DNA of 6,704 nt from Chloroflexota bacterium (GTDB lineage Bacteria; Chloroflexota; Ktedonobacteria; Ktedonobacterales; Ktedonobacteraceae), in NCBI GenBank assembly GCA_005881995.1, contig VBHV01000229.1, positions 1-6,704 of the forward strand. Reading direction: 5' to 3'. Below the pieces are notes generated by a model. It searched no databases. It had not been told where the DNA came from and saw only the letters and a list, made by a program, of their open reading frames with translations. Made by a program: the position numbers and the translations under genes. Of this stretch, positions 1 to 5,744 are shown one piece after another. Numbering within the stretch: position 1 is the first letter of the stretch; each line of letters begins with the position of its first letter.

Positions 1-1
1 T

Positions 2-193
2 ATCGAGGCGCGTACGCGCACTCACTACAAAACGGGTGTAGATGTCGAGGCTTTGACGGCGGCGACGGTTGCAGCGCTTACTATCTACGATATGTGCAAG
101 GGGGTGGATACGACGATTACGCTGGAGCAGGCGTATGTCGCCATGAAGAGTGGGGGGAAGAGTGGGAGGGTGGAGTTCGAGCCTGGTACTTGA
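2..193 (+). CDS. moaC: Cyclic pyranopterin monophosphate synthase MoaC, C-terminal part (5' end outside the window)
   Basis: MoaC converts the 3',8-cyclo-7,8-dihydro-GTP made by MoaA into cyclic pyranopterin monophosphate, the first stable intermediate of molybdenum cofactor synthesis in the cytoplasm. The 63 visible codons match the C-terminal third of the family: a [24 protein letters not shown] block followed by CKG and, near the end, KSGGKSG. The Asp of YDMCK (bases 89-91) and the Lys of the same motif (98-100) correspond to the conserved active-site Asp128 and Lys131 of E. coli MoaC. The reading frame is open from base 2 to the TGA at 191-193, and the end position is normal for MoaC, so only the N-terminal part is missing, cut by the window edge. 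The gene is convergent with the GH57 gene, and a long palindrome lies between them. Family assignment is secure; nothing can be said about its promoter or operon. Confidence 0.92.
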   Translation: MEARTRTHYKTGVDVEALTAATVAALTIYDMCKGVDTTITLEQAYVAMKSGGKSGRVEFEPGT

Positions 194-288
194 GGGGAAA
201 ACGGGAATCCGCAGTCCCTGTAATTATGTTCCCAGTCTTTACTCCCCACCGCCTTACACAGGTAGGTTATTTGGGGTGGTCTCCAAAG

Positions 289-415
289 GTGTAGGGACAA
301 GGGGCGGTGGAGTGGAAGGGAGGGGGCCTTGTGCTTGTCCCTCGTCCTCGGCGCCCCCATGGAGGACAGGTACAAGGCCCCCTCCCATCATCCACTCTTC
401 CCCCTGTCCCTATAC
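289..415. repeat. 127-bp intergenic palindrome made of two inverted GTAG-type hairpin units
   Basis: The two halves are inverted copies. The best-matched part is a 15-bp perfect stem pairing 318-332 with 372-386 (gggagggggccttgt and its complement). The outer ends pair as tagggaca (292-299) with tgtcccta (405-412), and the centre as gtcctc (344-349) with gaggac (362-367). Each half can also fold alone: in the left copy gggacaag (294-301) pairs with cttgtccc (334-341), just after a GTAG at 291-294. The right copy, read on the minus strand, starts GTAT and has ggacagg/cctgtcc. The gap between the arms of 300-317 and 387-404 is imperfect. It fills most of the 268-bp gap between the convergent moaC and GH57 genes, so it could also act as a two-way transcription terminator. 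It resembles a REP doublet. No coding sequence is supported in 194-461. Confidence 0.8.
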
Positions 416-461
416 GCAGAAAAAACCTACCCGTCTAAAAGCGTCCGCGCCCCTACAGAGA

Positions 462-1973
462 TTACGCGATATTTTCTTCTTCTTTGTTCAGGCCGTGCAA
501 TGTAGGCAAGGGCAGCGGCGGTAACTGATCTGGGCGTACGATCGGCAATTGCCAGTAGACATCCGCGCCGGTGAGGTTGGGGGTATGCCAGCTTTTCACG
601 GCGCGCAGGTCGTTGACGAATTCGGGCTGCAGGTCGATGCCGAGACTCTGCCAGATCAGGCTGATGGCGCGGCGGGCAAAAGCGATGTTGTTGCGCGGCT
701 CGATACGATCCAGGTCTTCGAAGAAGAAGCCGCAGCTGGTGAAACTGCACTGCTGGTAGTACTGGGCTTCTAGTAAAAGCAGGGTGCGCTGTACAAAGCG
801 TGAGTCGCCCTGTTTGCCATGCTGTGCCCAGAAGCTTTCCAGTGGTTCCCAGCCGTTGCGCACGGGCAGGTAGGCATCGCGGGCGGCCCAGGGGTCAAGC
901 AGCGTCTCTCCGGCGTAGTGCTCAAACAACTGGTCAGCGCGCTCAGCGAGGTTGCGTAGGGCGTGATTGAGTTCGCCTTTCCAACTGCTATCGTTCTCGG
1001 TGCATTCGCAGCCAATATCCCAGCGCGCTACGCCGTGCCCGCAGCTCCACGCGCTCGGCAGGCGCAGTGTTACCTCTCTGGTCGCGGGATGCAATTGCAT
1101 GTATTGTTCGAGCGTGCAGAGCTCAAAGCCGTAGGCAGGCGCGCCAGTATGAATCAGGTGCATCAGGAATTTGTCACGCCAGGGTTTATGGTGTCCATAG
1201 AGTTCACCGTCTGTAGCGATCAGAATTAGCTGCGCTTCGCCTGCATCGCGCTTGCTCTGTACCAGGTGCCTGGGCAGGTAGTCGGCGGCGAATAAATCGG
1301 CATTGGTGGTGGCATTCCAATCAAAGGAGACGCCACCCGAAAGCGGAGCGTTGAAGAAGAAGACGGTGATACTGCGGCCATCCTGTAGTGGCACAATGTA
1401 TGGTTCGGTCGGGTCAATAGGTGTAGCAGCTTGCCAGGGGGCGAGGACGGTATAGGTGACACCATATTGCGCCAGCATATCCAGGCATTCCAGGTCGATG
1501 GCGGTCTCTGCCAGCCACATACCGGTAGCCTTGCGCCCGTAGCGATGCTGGAAGTCGCTCAAGCCCCAGGCAATCTGTGTGCGCTTATCGCGAGTTGGAG
1601 CAAGCGGCAGGATGGTATGGTTGTAGGCCTGCGCCATCGCGTTGCCCACGCCATAGCGTGCCAGGTGTTTGCGATCGGCCTCGATGATGCACTGGTATAC
1701 ATCCTCGTGCGCATCCTCCAGCCATGCAGCCAGTGTTGGGCCGAGGTCGAAGTTGATGGCGTCAAAGTTGCCCACTTCAGTGTTTGGACGGTAACATTCC
1801 GTGGTAATCTTTTCATTGAAGTTGGCGAATGGAGTAGCGGCGGGTTCAACTGGAATATGGCCGGTAAATGGGTCATCGCGCGGGGGCTGGTAAAAATGTC
1901 CGTGCAGGCACAAGTAAGCCGTGCCTATCTTCTTCTTTTCGTTTGTCATTTCTAAATGTGATGGGTCGGGCAT
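462..1973 (-). CDS. Glycoside hydrolase family 57 protein with DUF3536-like C-terminal region
   Basis: GH57 enzymes are retaining alpha-glucan-active enzymes (alpha-amylase, branching enzyme, 4-alpha-glucanotransferase, alpha-galactosidase) built on a (beta/alpha)7 barrel. The 503-residue protein shows motif 1 as HGHFYQPP (24-31), the nucleophile motif as GMWLAETAID with Glu156, and the acid/base motif as ATDGELYGHH with Asp255. A second region, about 300-460, carries the Cys/His-rich WSCGHGVARWD (309-319), GCEC (321-324) and SCGFFFEDLDRIEP (413-426), which I recognise as DUF3536-type. The substrate cannot be told from sequence; glycogen or a related alpha-glucan is the usual guess. There is no signal peptide, so it is probably cytoplasmic. 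The start at 1973 is favoured by AAAGGA about 6 bases upstream; the in-frame ATG at residue 9 has no such site. Many DUF3536 members are, as I recall, clearly longer, so this may be a short form. The gene appears monocistronic, with hairpins upstream and a palindrome downstream. Confidence 0.9.
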   Translation of the reverse strand: MPDPSHLEMTNEKKKIGTAYLCLHGHFYQPPRDDPFTGHIPVEPAATPFANFNEKITTECYRPNTEVGNFDAINFDLGPTLAAWLEDAHEDVYQCIIEADRKHLARYGVGNAMAQAYNHTILPLAPTRDKRTQIAWGLSDFQHRYGRKATGMWLAETAIDLECLDMLAQYGVTYTVLAPWQAATPIDPTEPYIVPLQDGRSITVFFFNAPLSGGVSFDWNATTNADLFAADYLPRHLVQSKRDAGEAQLILIATDGELYGHHKPWRDKFLMHLIHTGAPAYGFELCTLEQYMQLHPATREVTLRLPSAWSCGHGVARWDIGCECTENDSSWKGELNHALRNLAERADQLFEHYAGETLLDPWAARDAYLPVRNGWEPLESFWAQHGKQGDSRFVQRTLLLLEAQYYQQCSFTSCGFFFEDLDRIEPRNNIAFARRAISLIWQSLGIDLQPEFVNDLRAVKSWHTPNLTGADVYWQLPIVRPDQLPPLPLPTLHGLNKEEENIA

Positions 1974-2027
1974 ATATATTCCTTTACTGGTGGAGCATAC
2001 AGCAATACCAAGGCTGACACTACCAGA

Positions 2028-2058
2028 ATATTACACGAATCCTTTCTAACTAATGTAA
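2028..2058 (-). promoter_or_regulatory. Weak candidate promoter for the GH57 gene
   Basis: On the minus strand TAATAT (2028-2033) lies about 55 bp before the start codon and has TTACAT (2053-2058) 19 bp further upstream. The -10 is fair but the -35 is poor and the spacing long. The upstream box overlaps the first of two GTAAC direct repeats (plus strand 2055-2059 and 2066-2070, 11 bp apart, one helical turn), which could be a regulator site. The need for a promoter here is supported mainly by the hairpins that separate this gene from the HNH gene. Confidence 0.28.
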
Positions 2059-2090
2059 CGAACGAGTAACATAATTGTTGGAGCGCTGCC

Positions 2091-2140
2091 GGGGTCTGGA
2101 GACAACCAGACCCCGTGAAAGGGCTATACGCCCCTTTCGC
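2091..2140 (-). terminator. Two tandem hairpins behind the HNH gene
   Basis: Read on the minus strand, the first hairpin starts 13 bases after the HNH stop codon. It pairs 2115-2123 with 2132-2140 (core gaaaggg/ccctttc, extended by a G-T and a G-C pair, 8-base loop). The second follows at once: ggggtctgg (2091-2099) pairs with ccagacccc (2106-2114), a perfect 9-bp stem with a 6-base loop. Neither is followed by a T run, so they are not textbook intrinsic terminators. They may stabilise the mRNA 3' end or terminate with help from Rho. The position between two same-strand genes suggests that HNH and GH57 are separate transcription units. Confidence 0.45.
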
Positions 2141-2153
2141 ACTGTATTTCAGT

Positions 2154-2702
2154 TTATGCGCTCCACTCCTGACGGAAAGTACTACCCTGGGCACTGAGCA
2201 AGAATTCTTCGTACGCCTGCCGCAGTTTGGGGTAGCGCAGCAGGAAGATTCCGGCGTATTCCTGGGCGAGCGGGCGCGGCTGGCGCAGCAAACGCATGTT
2301 CACTTCTTTGAGCAGGCGGTTGCCTTTCTTGCCGTTGCAGCTCTTGCAGGAAGCGACGAGATTCTCCCAGGTACTCTGACCACCACGTGAGCGCGGGATT
2401 ACGTGGTCAAGCGTCAGATCGCGGCTGCGCTTGCCGCAGTACTGGCAGGTTTCGTCATCGCGCAGCAGGATATTGGCCCGTGTTGGTTGCAGGGCCATGC
2501 GTGGAATGCGCACATTAGCGAGCAACTGCACAATGACGGGCCGCTCCAGTTCAAGACGACGGGCCTGAATGCTCTCCTCAATCACCTGACGAACACTATC
2601 ATCTACAAAGGTCACTTTTTGCTTAGAAAGCAGCACAATGAGACGACGCTCAGGGATGACTGAAAGAGGTTGGAGTGAAGAATTCAACACAAGGACAGGC
2701 AT
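2154..2702 (-). CDS. HNH endonuclease family protein
   Basis: This is a small HNH protein of 182 residues, a zinc-stabilised beta-beta-alpha-metal nuclease fold. The N-terminal part starts MPVLVLNSSLQPLSV, the typical opening of a widespread bacterial HNH family of this length and of unknown biological role. The nuclease domain spans about 83-135: CQYC (86-89) and CKSC (119-122) form the zinc knuckle, LDHV supplies Asp99-His100, and Asn114 (WENL) and Asn123 complete the HNH signature. The frame is open up to an ATG at 2783, which would add 27 low-complexity residues. I prefer 2702 because the family opening starts there and a purine-rich GGAAGGG site lies about 10 bases upstream. It is not next to a restriction methylase or a phage terminase, so neither role is supported. 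It lies downstream of tRNA-Pro on the same strand with a 347-bp gap and no convincing promoter of its own. Confidence 0.88.
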   Translation of the reverse strand: MPVLVLNSSLQPLSVIPERRLIVLLSKQKVTFVDDSVRQVIEESIQARRLELERPVIVQLLANVRIPRMALQPTRANILLRDDETCQYCGKRSRDLTLDHVIPRSRGGQSTWENLVASCKSCNGKKGNRLLKEVNMRLLRQPRPLAQEYAGIFLLRYPKLRQAYEEFLLSAQGSTFRQEWSA

Positions 2703-3049
2703 GAATGACTTCCCTTCCTCTCTGTCAGAGCCGAAATCAAGAGCAGACAGCGAGGGAGAAGCGGAATTTCGTGGGAAAGGCATGGGGAGTATCCCGTTCC
2801 TTTCAGCTTCTACCGCCGCCTGCGACGATGACTAGATGGATAGGGTTTGAGACTCGTTGCGCGTCCAGGTAGATGTGGCACAGCGTAGCATCGTCCGCCT
2901 ATCCATTGTTCGTGTAGGGAACGCTGGTCGGCGGCGTTCAACCTGCAACATCCAGGGAGACTGGATAGATGTGGTTGGTATGCCCGCATTATGAACTCCT
3001 GCTTATACCTGATTTGTTGACACCTTGTTCGTGTACGAATGTGCCATCC
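2703..3049. other. Non-coding gap with short repeats and a possible decayed tRNA 3'-end copy
   Basis: I see no gene in this 347-bp stretch; the only open frame is the N-terminal extension of the HNH gene. Three short blocks at 2906-2944 recur in the same order at 3025-3075: ttgttcgtgta (2906-2916 and 3025-3035, exact), ctggtcgg (2924-2931 and 3049-3056, exact) and ttcaacct/ttgaacct (2937-2944 and 3068-3075, one mismatch). The second set is the downstream flank, acceptor 3' end and T loop of tRNA-Pro. Other small repeats are tagatgtgg (2870-2878, 2966-2974) and an inverted pair atggatagg/cctatccat near 2836 and 2898. No clear promoter for the HNH gene was found. Confidence 0.4.
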
Positions 3050-3126
3050 TGGTCGGGGTGAGAGGACTTGAACCTCCGACCTCAGCGTCCCGAACGCTGC
3101 GCGCTAGCCGACTGCGCTACACCCCG
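3050..3126 (-). tRNA. tRNA-Pro, anticodon CGG
   Basis: The minus strand folds into a complete cloverleaf. The acceptor arms CGGGGTG and CACCCCG pair perfectly, with C1-G72, which is characteristic of bacterial tRNA-Pro. The D stem GCGC/GCGC and the anticodon stem CAGCG/CGCTG are perfect. The T stem GGAGG/CCTCT has one G-U pair and encloses TTCAAGT. The anticodon loop TTCGGGA gives CGG (3090-3092), which decodes CCG. The discriminator is A (3053) and the 3' CCA is encoded (3050-3052). A strong extended -10 promoter lies about 125 bp upstream, so a leader would be removed by RNase P. No second tRNA was found nearby. Confidence 0.97.
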
Positions 3127-3187
3127 ATGAACGATTCCGCGCAAGTGATTCGCTGGCCCTACCCGGTGAACCATTGTGAGTGTGCAG

Positions 3188-3229
3188 TCAATACGCCTGA
3201 ACATGGCTGTTAAGCCGCTCGACGCGCAT
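3188..3229 (-). CDS. Possible 13-residue leader mini-ORF upstream of tRNA-Pro
   Basis: An ATG at 3229 opens a 13-codon frame (MRVERLNSHVQAY) ending in TGA at 3188-3190. It is preceded by a strong Shine-Dalgarno sequence, GGGGAGGTG, with GGAGG at 3239-3243 and 9 bases to the ATG. The promoter at 3259-3288 predicts a transcript start near 3252, so this ribosome site would lie right at the 5' end of the RNA that later contains the tRNA. It has no proline codon, so classical attenuation by proline tRNA is not suggested. No homolog is recognised. With an ORF this short the arrangement may be chance. Confidence 0.25.
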   Translation of the reverse strand: MRVERLNSHVQAY

Positions 3230-3258
3230 TTCCACGCACCTCCCCTTGCTTCAAGAAT

Positions 3259-3288
3259 AGTATAGCATACCCTTGCTATATTTGACAA
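3259..3288 (-). promoter_or_regulatory. Extended -10 promoter reading toward tRNA-Pro
   Basis: On the minus strand TTGTCA (3283-3288) and TATACT (3259-3264) are separated by 18 bp, and the -10 carries the TGC extension (TATGCTATACT). One mismatch in each box from the sigma-70-type consensus makes it the best promoter in the window. It has no other gene to serve on this strand before the tRNA at 3126. The same bases on the plus strand contain a perfect TTGACA (3282-3287), but no good plus-strand -10 or gene follows. Confidence 0.6.
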
Positions 3289-3343
3289 TAGGTGTGTTAG
3301 CCCGGTACATGATCTTGAATGATTGCCAGGAATACGATTTGAC

Positions 3344-3478
3344 GGCCAGGGCGACGATGAGATGGCCAGGGCGACCGCGAGGGTCGCCCGTACAATACCA
3401 TTACCTGTGTTACACGTCACCGTATATTGTACGGGCGATCCTCGCGGTCGCCCTGGCCCCTCTGGCCGCCCGTCGCCC
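3344..3478. repeat. Intergenic palindrome of two inverted hairpin units (34-bp arms)
   Basis: The core arms 3364-3397 and 3425-3458 are inverted copies with 33 of 34 bases matching, around a 27-base centre. Each arm is itself a hairpin: in the left arm gggcgacc (3369-3376) pairs with ggtcgccc (3382-3389), and in the right arm gggcgatc (3433-3440) pairs with ggtcgccc (3446-3453). The only difference between the arms, C to T, leaves a G-U pair, so both hairpins survive in RNA. GTAC sits beside each hairpin, on the inner side. Outside the core, ggccagggcgac recurs at 3344-3355 in direct orientation 20 bp from the core copy, and gggcgacg (3349-3356) pairs with cgtcgccc (3471-3478). The element begins 15 bp past the stop codon of the membrane protein gene and could serve as its terminator. 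Apart from this, the tRNA promoter and the mini-ORF, the 366-bp gap 3127-3492 holds nothing I can identify. Confidence 0.85.
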
Positions 3479-3492
3479 GGTCACCCTTGAGA

Positions 3493-4305
3493 CTACTGCT
3501 GAGCATGAGGTGGTTGTTGCCAGCTCTGCTGTGACTGAGGCGGTTGTTGCCAACCCTGTGGCTGCTGTGCTTGTTGGGTTGGTTGCCAGCCCTGCTGTTG
3601 TGGTTGGGTCGGCCATGCCTGCGGCTGTTGTGGTTGAGCTGGTTGCCAACCCTGCTGCGGCAGAGGTTGAGATGGTTGTGAATACTGGGCGTACTGAGGC
3701 CAGCTTTGGGGCTGTGCTACCTCCTGCGGTGAAACTGCTCGGAGCAGTAGCACTCCACCGACGATTGCGGCGACCATGCCTAATAAGTATATCCAGGAGC
3801 CGAGGGCGTTTCCCATTGACGGCGAGGCTGATAGGTGTGATTGGGTGAGTTGATTGGCAACGCTGTTTGTATCGGTTGTTAGTGACTGGAACAGGCTAAA
3901 CATCTGGCCAGCCCCGATGGTGGAGATAAAGAGAAAATGGTAAGCGATACCAGCAATCCCCAGGACTATCACTGCATAACTCGCGCGACGGACTTGCGTC
4001 TCAACGGGTGCTGTAGCTGCTCCAAAGGGTGCGTCCCTTGATAGAAGAAGAGCAGCTATCACCAGTATGGCGATTGCCAGTAATGCTTCAACCCAGATAA
4101 GGCCAGCGAGTATTGATATGAAGCTGGTTCCTAAAGTAATTGATGCGGAATGCGTCTGGGGAGGGCTGGATTGAGTATCAGTGATCGTCACAGTAAAAAT
4201 GAGATAGGGGAGCAGCAGAAATGCTACTATGGCTACTAGAGCGCCTATCCCTGCAACCAGGGAGGCTTGTTTCCTGAGATTTGCTGTTGTGTTTACGACT
4301 GACAT
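3493..4305 (-). CDS. Four-helix membrane protein with repetitive Gln/Pro/Trp-rich tail
   Basis: I do not recognise the family. The 270-residue protein has four hydrophobic segments at about 15-40, 62-88, 108-130 and 168-190. Positive charges before helix 1 (RK) and in the 89-107 loop (two Arg pairs) suggest both ends lie in the cytoplasm. From about 194 the sequence is almost only Q, P, W, A and S, with Trp at 202, 220, 231, 240, 252 and 262 in GWQP, AWPT, GWQQ and SWQQ contexts. The DNA of the tail repeats with a 30-bp period, for example ctgttgtggttg at 3595-3606 and 3625-3636, and a longer block recurs 60 bp apart (3581-3597, 3641-3657). The start at 4305 has AAAGGG 7 bases upstream. Such tails usually mediate protein contacts or clustering, but that is a guess. 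The gene lies 113 bp after the oxidoreductase gene on the same strand. Length of the tail may vary between strains by slippage. Confidence 0.82.
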   Translation of the reverse strand: MSVVNTTANLRKQASLVAGIGALVAIVAFLLLPYLIFTVTITDTQSSPPQTHSASITLGTSFISILAGLIWVEALLAIAILVIAALLLSRDAPFGAATAPVETQVRRASYAVIVLGIAGIAYHFLFISTIGAGQMFSLFQSLTTDTNSVANQLTQSHLSASPSMGNALGSWIYLLGMVAAIVGGVLLLRAVSPQEVAQPQSWPQYAQYSQPSQPLPQQGWQPAQPQQPQAWPTQPQQQGWQPTQQAQQPQGWQQPPQSQQSWQQPPHAQQ

Positions 4306-4403
4306 GGTTTCACCCTTTCTACGAATTGTAGAATGATCCGAACGCGCTTTCCTGGTTACTACGCGTTAAGAATAGCCTCAAATTTTGCAGAGTTTCTTAC
4401 CAC

Positions 4404-4412
4404 ATCATACCA
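4404..4412 (-). promoter_or_regulatory. Candidate extended -10 promoter for the membrane protein gene
   Basis: On the minus strand TGGTATGAT has the extended -10 form, just after the stop codon of the oxidoreductase gene and about 100 bp before the membrane protein start. No good -35 lies 17 bp upstream. Closer to the gene TACAAT (4325-4330) is a second -10-like box. Between them aacgcg (4341-4346) and cgcgtt (4362-4367) form an inverted repeat with a 15-base spacer, which could be an operator or a weak hairpin. Evidence is modest. Confidence 0.3.
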
Positions 4413-4418
4413 TATAAC

Positions 4419-5696
4419 TCAAGCTTTCGCCTCTAAATTTAATTCGCGTACCAATCGATCTGCCAGTTCAAAGGAGTAGTTTTGTCCACGGTCGTGCGGG
4501 TAGACCTGGAACATGTTGGCGACCCATAATCCCTTGAGGGGTGTTTGAAGGGGCGGGATGTGCTGGCGATATTCGGTGGTGACAATAGGTTGAGCAAAGG
4601 GAGCCTGGAAGAGCCAGCTTTCCTGAATCCAATTGGCACGAAAGGCCGGATTGATGCGTTGGAGGTGCGGCAGGAATAATTGAATGACCTCTTCTTTGCC
4701 CATTTTGAAGAGCGGGTCATGCATGGGGCGGTAGTTGCCGAGATAGAGCAGGTGACGCCCGCCGTACTCGGATGGTGGGCGATAGTTGGTGTGTTCGACC
4801 AGGCTGGTAAAGGGGTAGCCGGGGTCGCAAGGATTGATCCAGTAGCTGTCGGTCATCTGGCGGTCGAGTGCGAGGATCAGGCACTGGGCGCCGTAGGCCT
4901 GGCCCCAGTCATAGCGCGCGCGGTAATCGGCGGGGAGCGCGGGTATGAGGCGACAGGTGAGGCGCGTGGCGAAAGTGGAGATGACGCGATCAAATGTCCA
5001 CGTTCCCTGGTTGGTGCGCACTTCCCAGCGTCCATCCTCCAATGGCTGCGCGGTTTCGACGCGCGTGCCCAGCAGGACTTTGCCTCCCGCCTGGCTGATG
5101 CGCTCTACGAGTCGTTCGTAGAGAAGTTGGAAGCCGCCGCGCAGGTAGCCCAGGTAGGTGGTGCGGTCATGGAAGCGCGCCCAGAACCAGGGGAGGGCGA
5201 TCTGGCCGTGCATATCGCCAAATTTTGCGGCGAAGAGCGGCTCAAAGACCATGCCGTAGGGGCGCTTGCCCATCCAGCGGCGCAGCCAGGGTTCAGCGGT
5301 TTTGCCCTCGTATGGTTTGGAGTTGGTCAGTTTCAGCATTGCTCCAACGGCGGCAACGCGCAGGCGTTCATCGATGCGCAGGGGGGAGAAGCGCAAGAGG
5401 GTGAGCGGTGAGTCGAGCTGCTGGAACTTGCCATTTACCAGGCAGACAGTGCGCGGGTGCGACCATTCCAGGCGATCGCCCAGGCCCAGTTCCTGAATGA
5501 GTTTGATGGCGGTGGTGTCGGTCTTGAAGAGGTGGTGATAGAATTTTTCTAACCAGTTGTCGCCGACGCGAAAACCGGAGGCGAGGCCGCCCGCCGTTGC
5601 CTCCTGCTCGAAGATCATTACCGAGTGGCCTGCTTGTGTCAAACGATATGCGGCGGCAAGCCCTAACGCGCCTCCGCCGAGTATGCCGTAGTCCAT
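4419..5696 (-). CDS. FAD-dependent oxidoreductase (protoporphyrinogen oxidase/amine oxidase-like, PRK07233 type)
   Basis: A 425-residue flavoprotein with a complete Rossmann FAD-binding start: GGGALGLAAAYRL (7-19) with G7-x-G9-x-x-G12, then Glu30 at the end of the second strand for the ribose, then TAGGLAS (34-40). The region ERFYHHLFK-like block (50-58, EKFYHHLFK), FEPLFAAKFGDMHG, YLGYLRGGFQLL and a C-terminal FAD-contact segment GLWVANMFQVYPHDRGQN (389-406) match the group annotated as NAD(P)/FAD-dependent oxidoreductase, related to HemY-type protoporphyrinogen oxidases and UDP-galactopyranose mutases. The true substrate is unknown. In other genomes members often sit near polysaccharide or glycosyltransferase genes, but no such genes are seen here. 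The protein is cytosolic or loosely membrane-bound; no signal peptide is present. The start at 5696 is backed by AAGGA (5706-5710) 9 bases upstream. The gene is full length and intact. It is divergent from the acetyltransferase gene. Confidence 0.92.
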   Translation of the reverse strand: MDYGILGGGALGLAAAYRLTQAGHSVMIFEQEATAGGLASGFRVGDNWLEKFYHHLFKTDTTAIKLIQELGLGDRLEWSHPRTVCLVNGKFQQLDSPLTLLRFSPLRIDERLRVAAVGAMLKLTNSKPYEGKTAEPWLRRWMGKRPYGMVFEPLFAAKFGDMHGQIALPWFWARFHDRTTYLGYLRGGFQLLYERLVERISQAGGKVLLGTRVETAQPLEDGRWEVRTNQGTWTFDRVISTFATRLTCRLIPALPADYRARYDWGQAYGAQCLILALDRQMTDSYWINPCDPGYPFTSLVEHTNYRPPSEYGGRHLLYLGNYRPMHDPLFKMGKEEVIQLFLPHLQRINPAFRANWIQESWLFQAPFAQPIVTTEYRQHIPPLQTPLKGLWVANMFQVYPHDRGQNYSFELADRLVRELNLEAKA

Positions 5697-5744
5697 GGAT
5701 ATGTGTCCTTATTGTTTGTGTGTATGGCTGTTATGATTGGGGCA

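Noticed and set aside
246..279. Hairpin terminator for moaC (ccacc 246-250 with ggtgg 275-279)
   Set aside because: The stem is only 5 bp with a 24-base loop and no T run.
85..375. 96-codon minus-strand open frame over moaC and the palindrome
   Set aside because: It is antisense to the conserved MoaC C-terminus and extends into a structural repeat.
1431..1955. 174-codon plus-strand open frame
   Set aside because: It is antisense to the GH57 catalytic region, which has all expected motifs.
2703..2783. N-terminal extension of the HNH protein to the ATG at 2783
   Set aside because: The 27 extra residues are low complexity, and the family opening and a ribosome site both point to 2702; the longer form cannot be fully excluded.
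3282..3311. Plus-strand promoter with perfect TTGACA
   Set aside because: The only -10 candidate is TACATG, and no plus-strand gene follows; the minus-strand promoter on the same bases is better.
3082..3420. 112-codon minus-strand open frame
   Set aside because: It overlaps the tRNA gene and the palindrome, so it is not a plausible gene.
3273..3848. 191-codon plus-strand open frame rich in Val and Ala
   Set aside because: It runs opposite the Q/P/W-rich tail gene; the low-complexity codons of that gene create it. It also crosses the palindrome and has no ribosome site or family resemblance.
4680..5411. 243-codon plus-strand open frame
   Set aside because: It is antisense to the clear FAD oxidoreductase, whose motifs are intact; no domain is recognisable in the plus-strand product.
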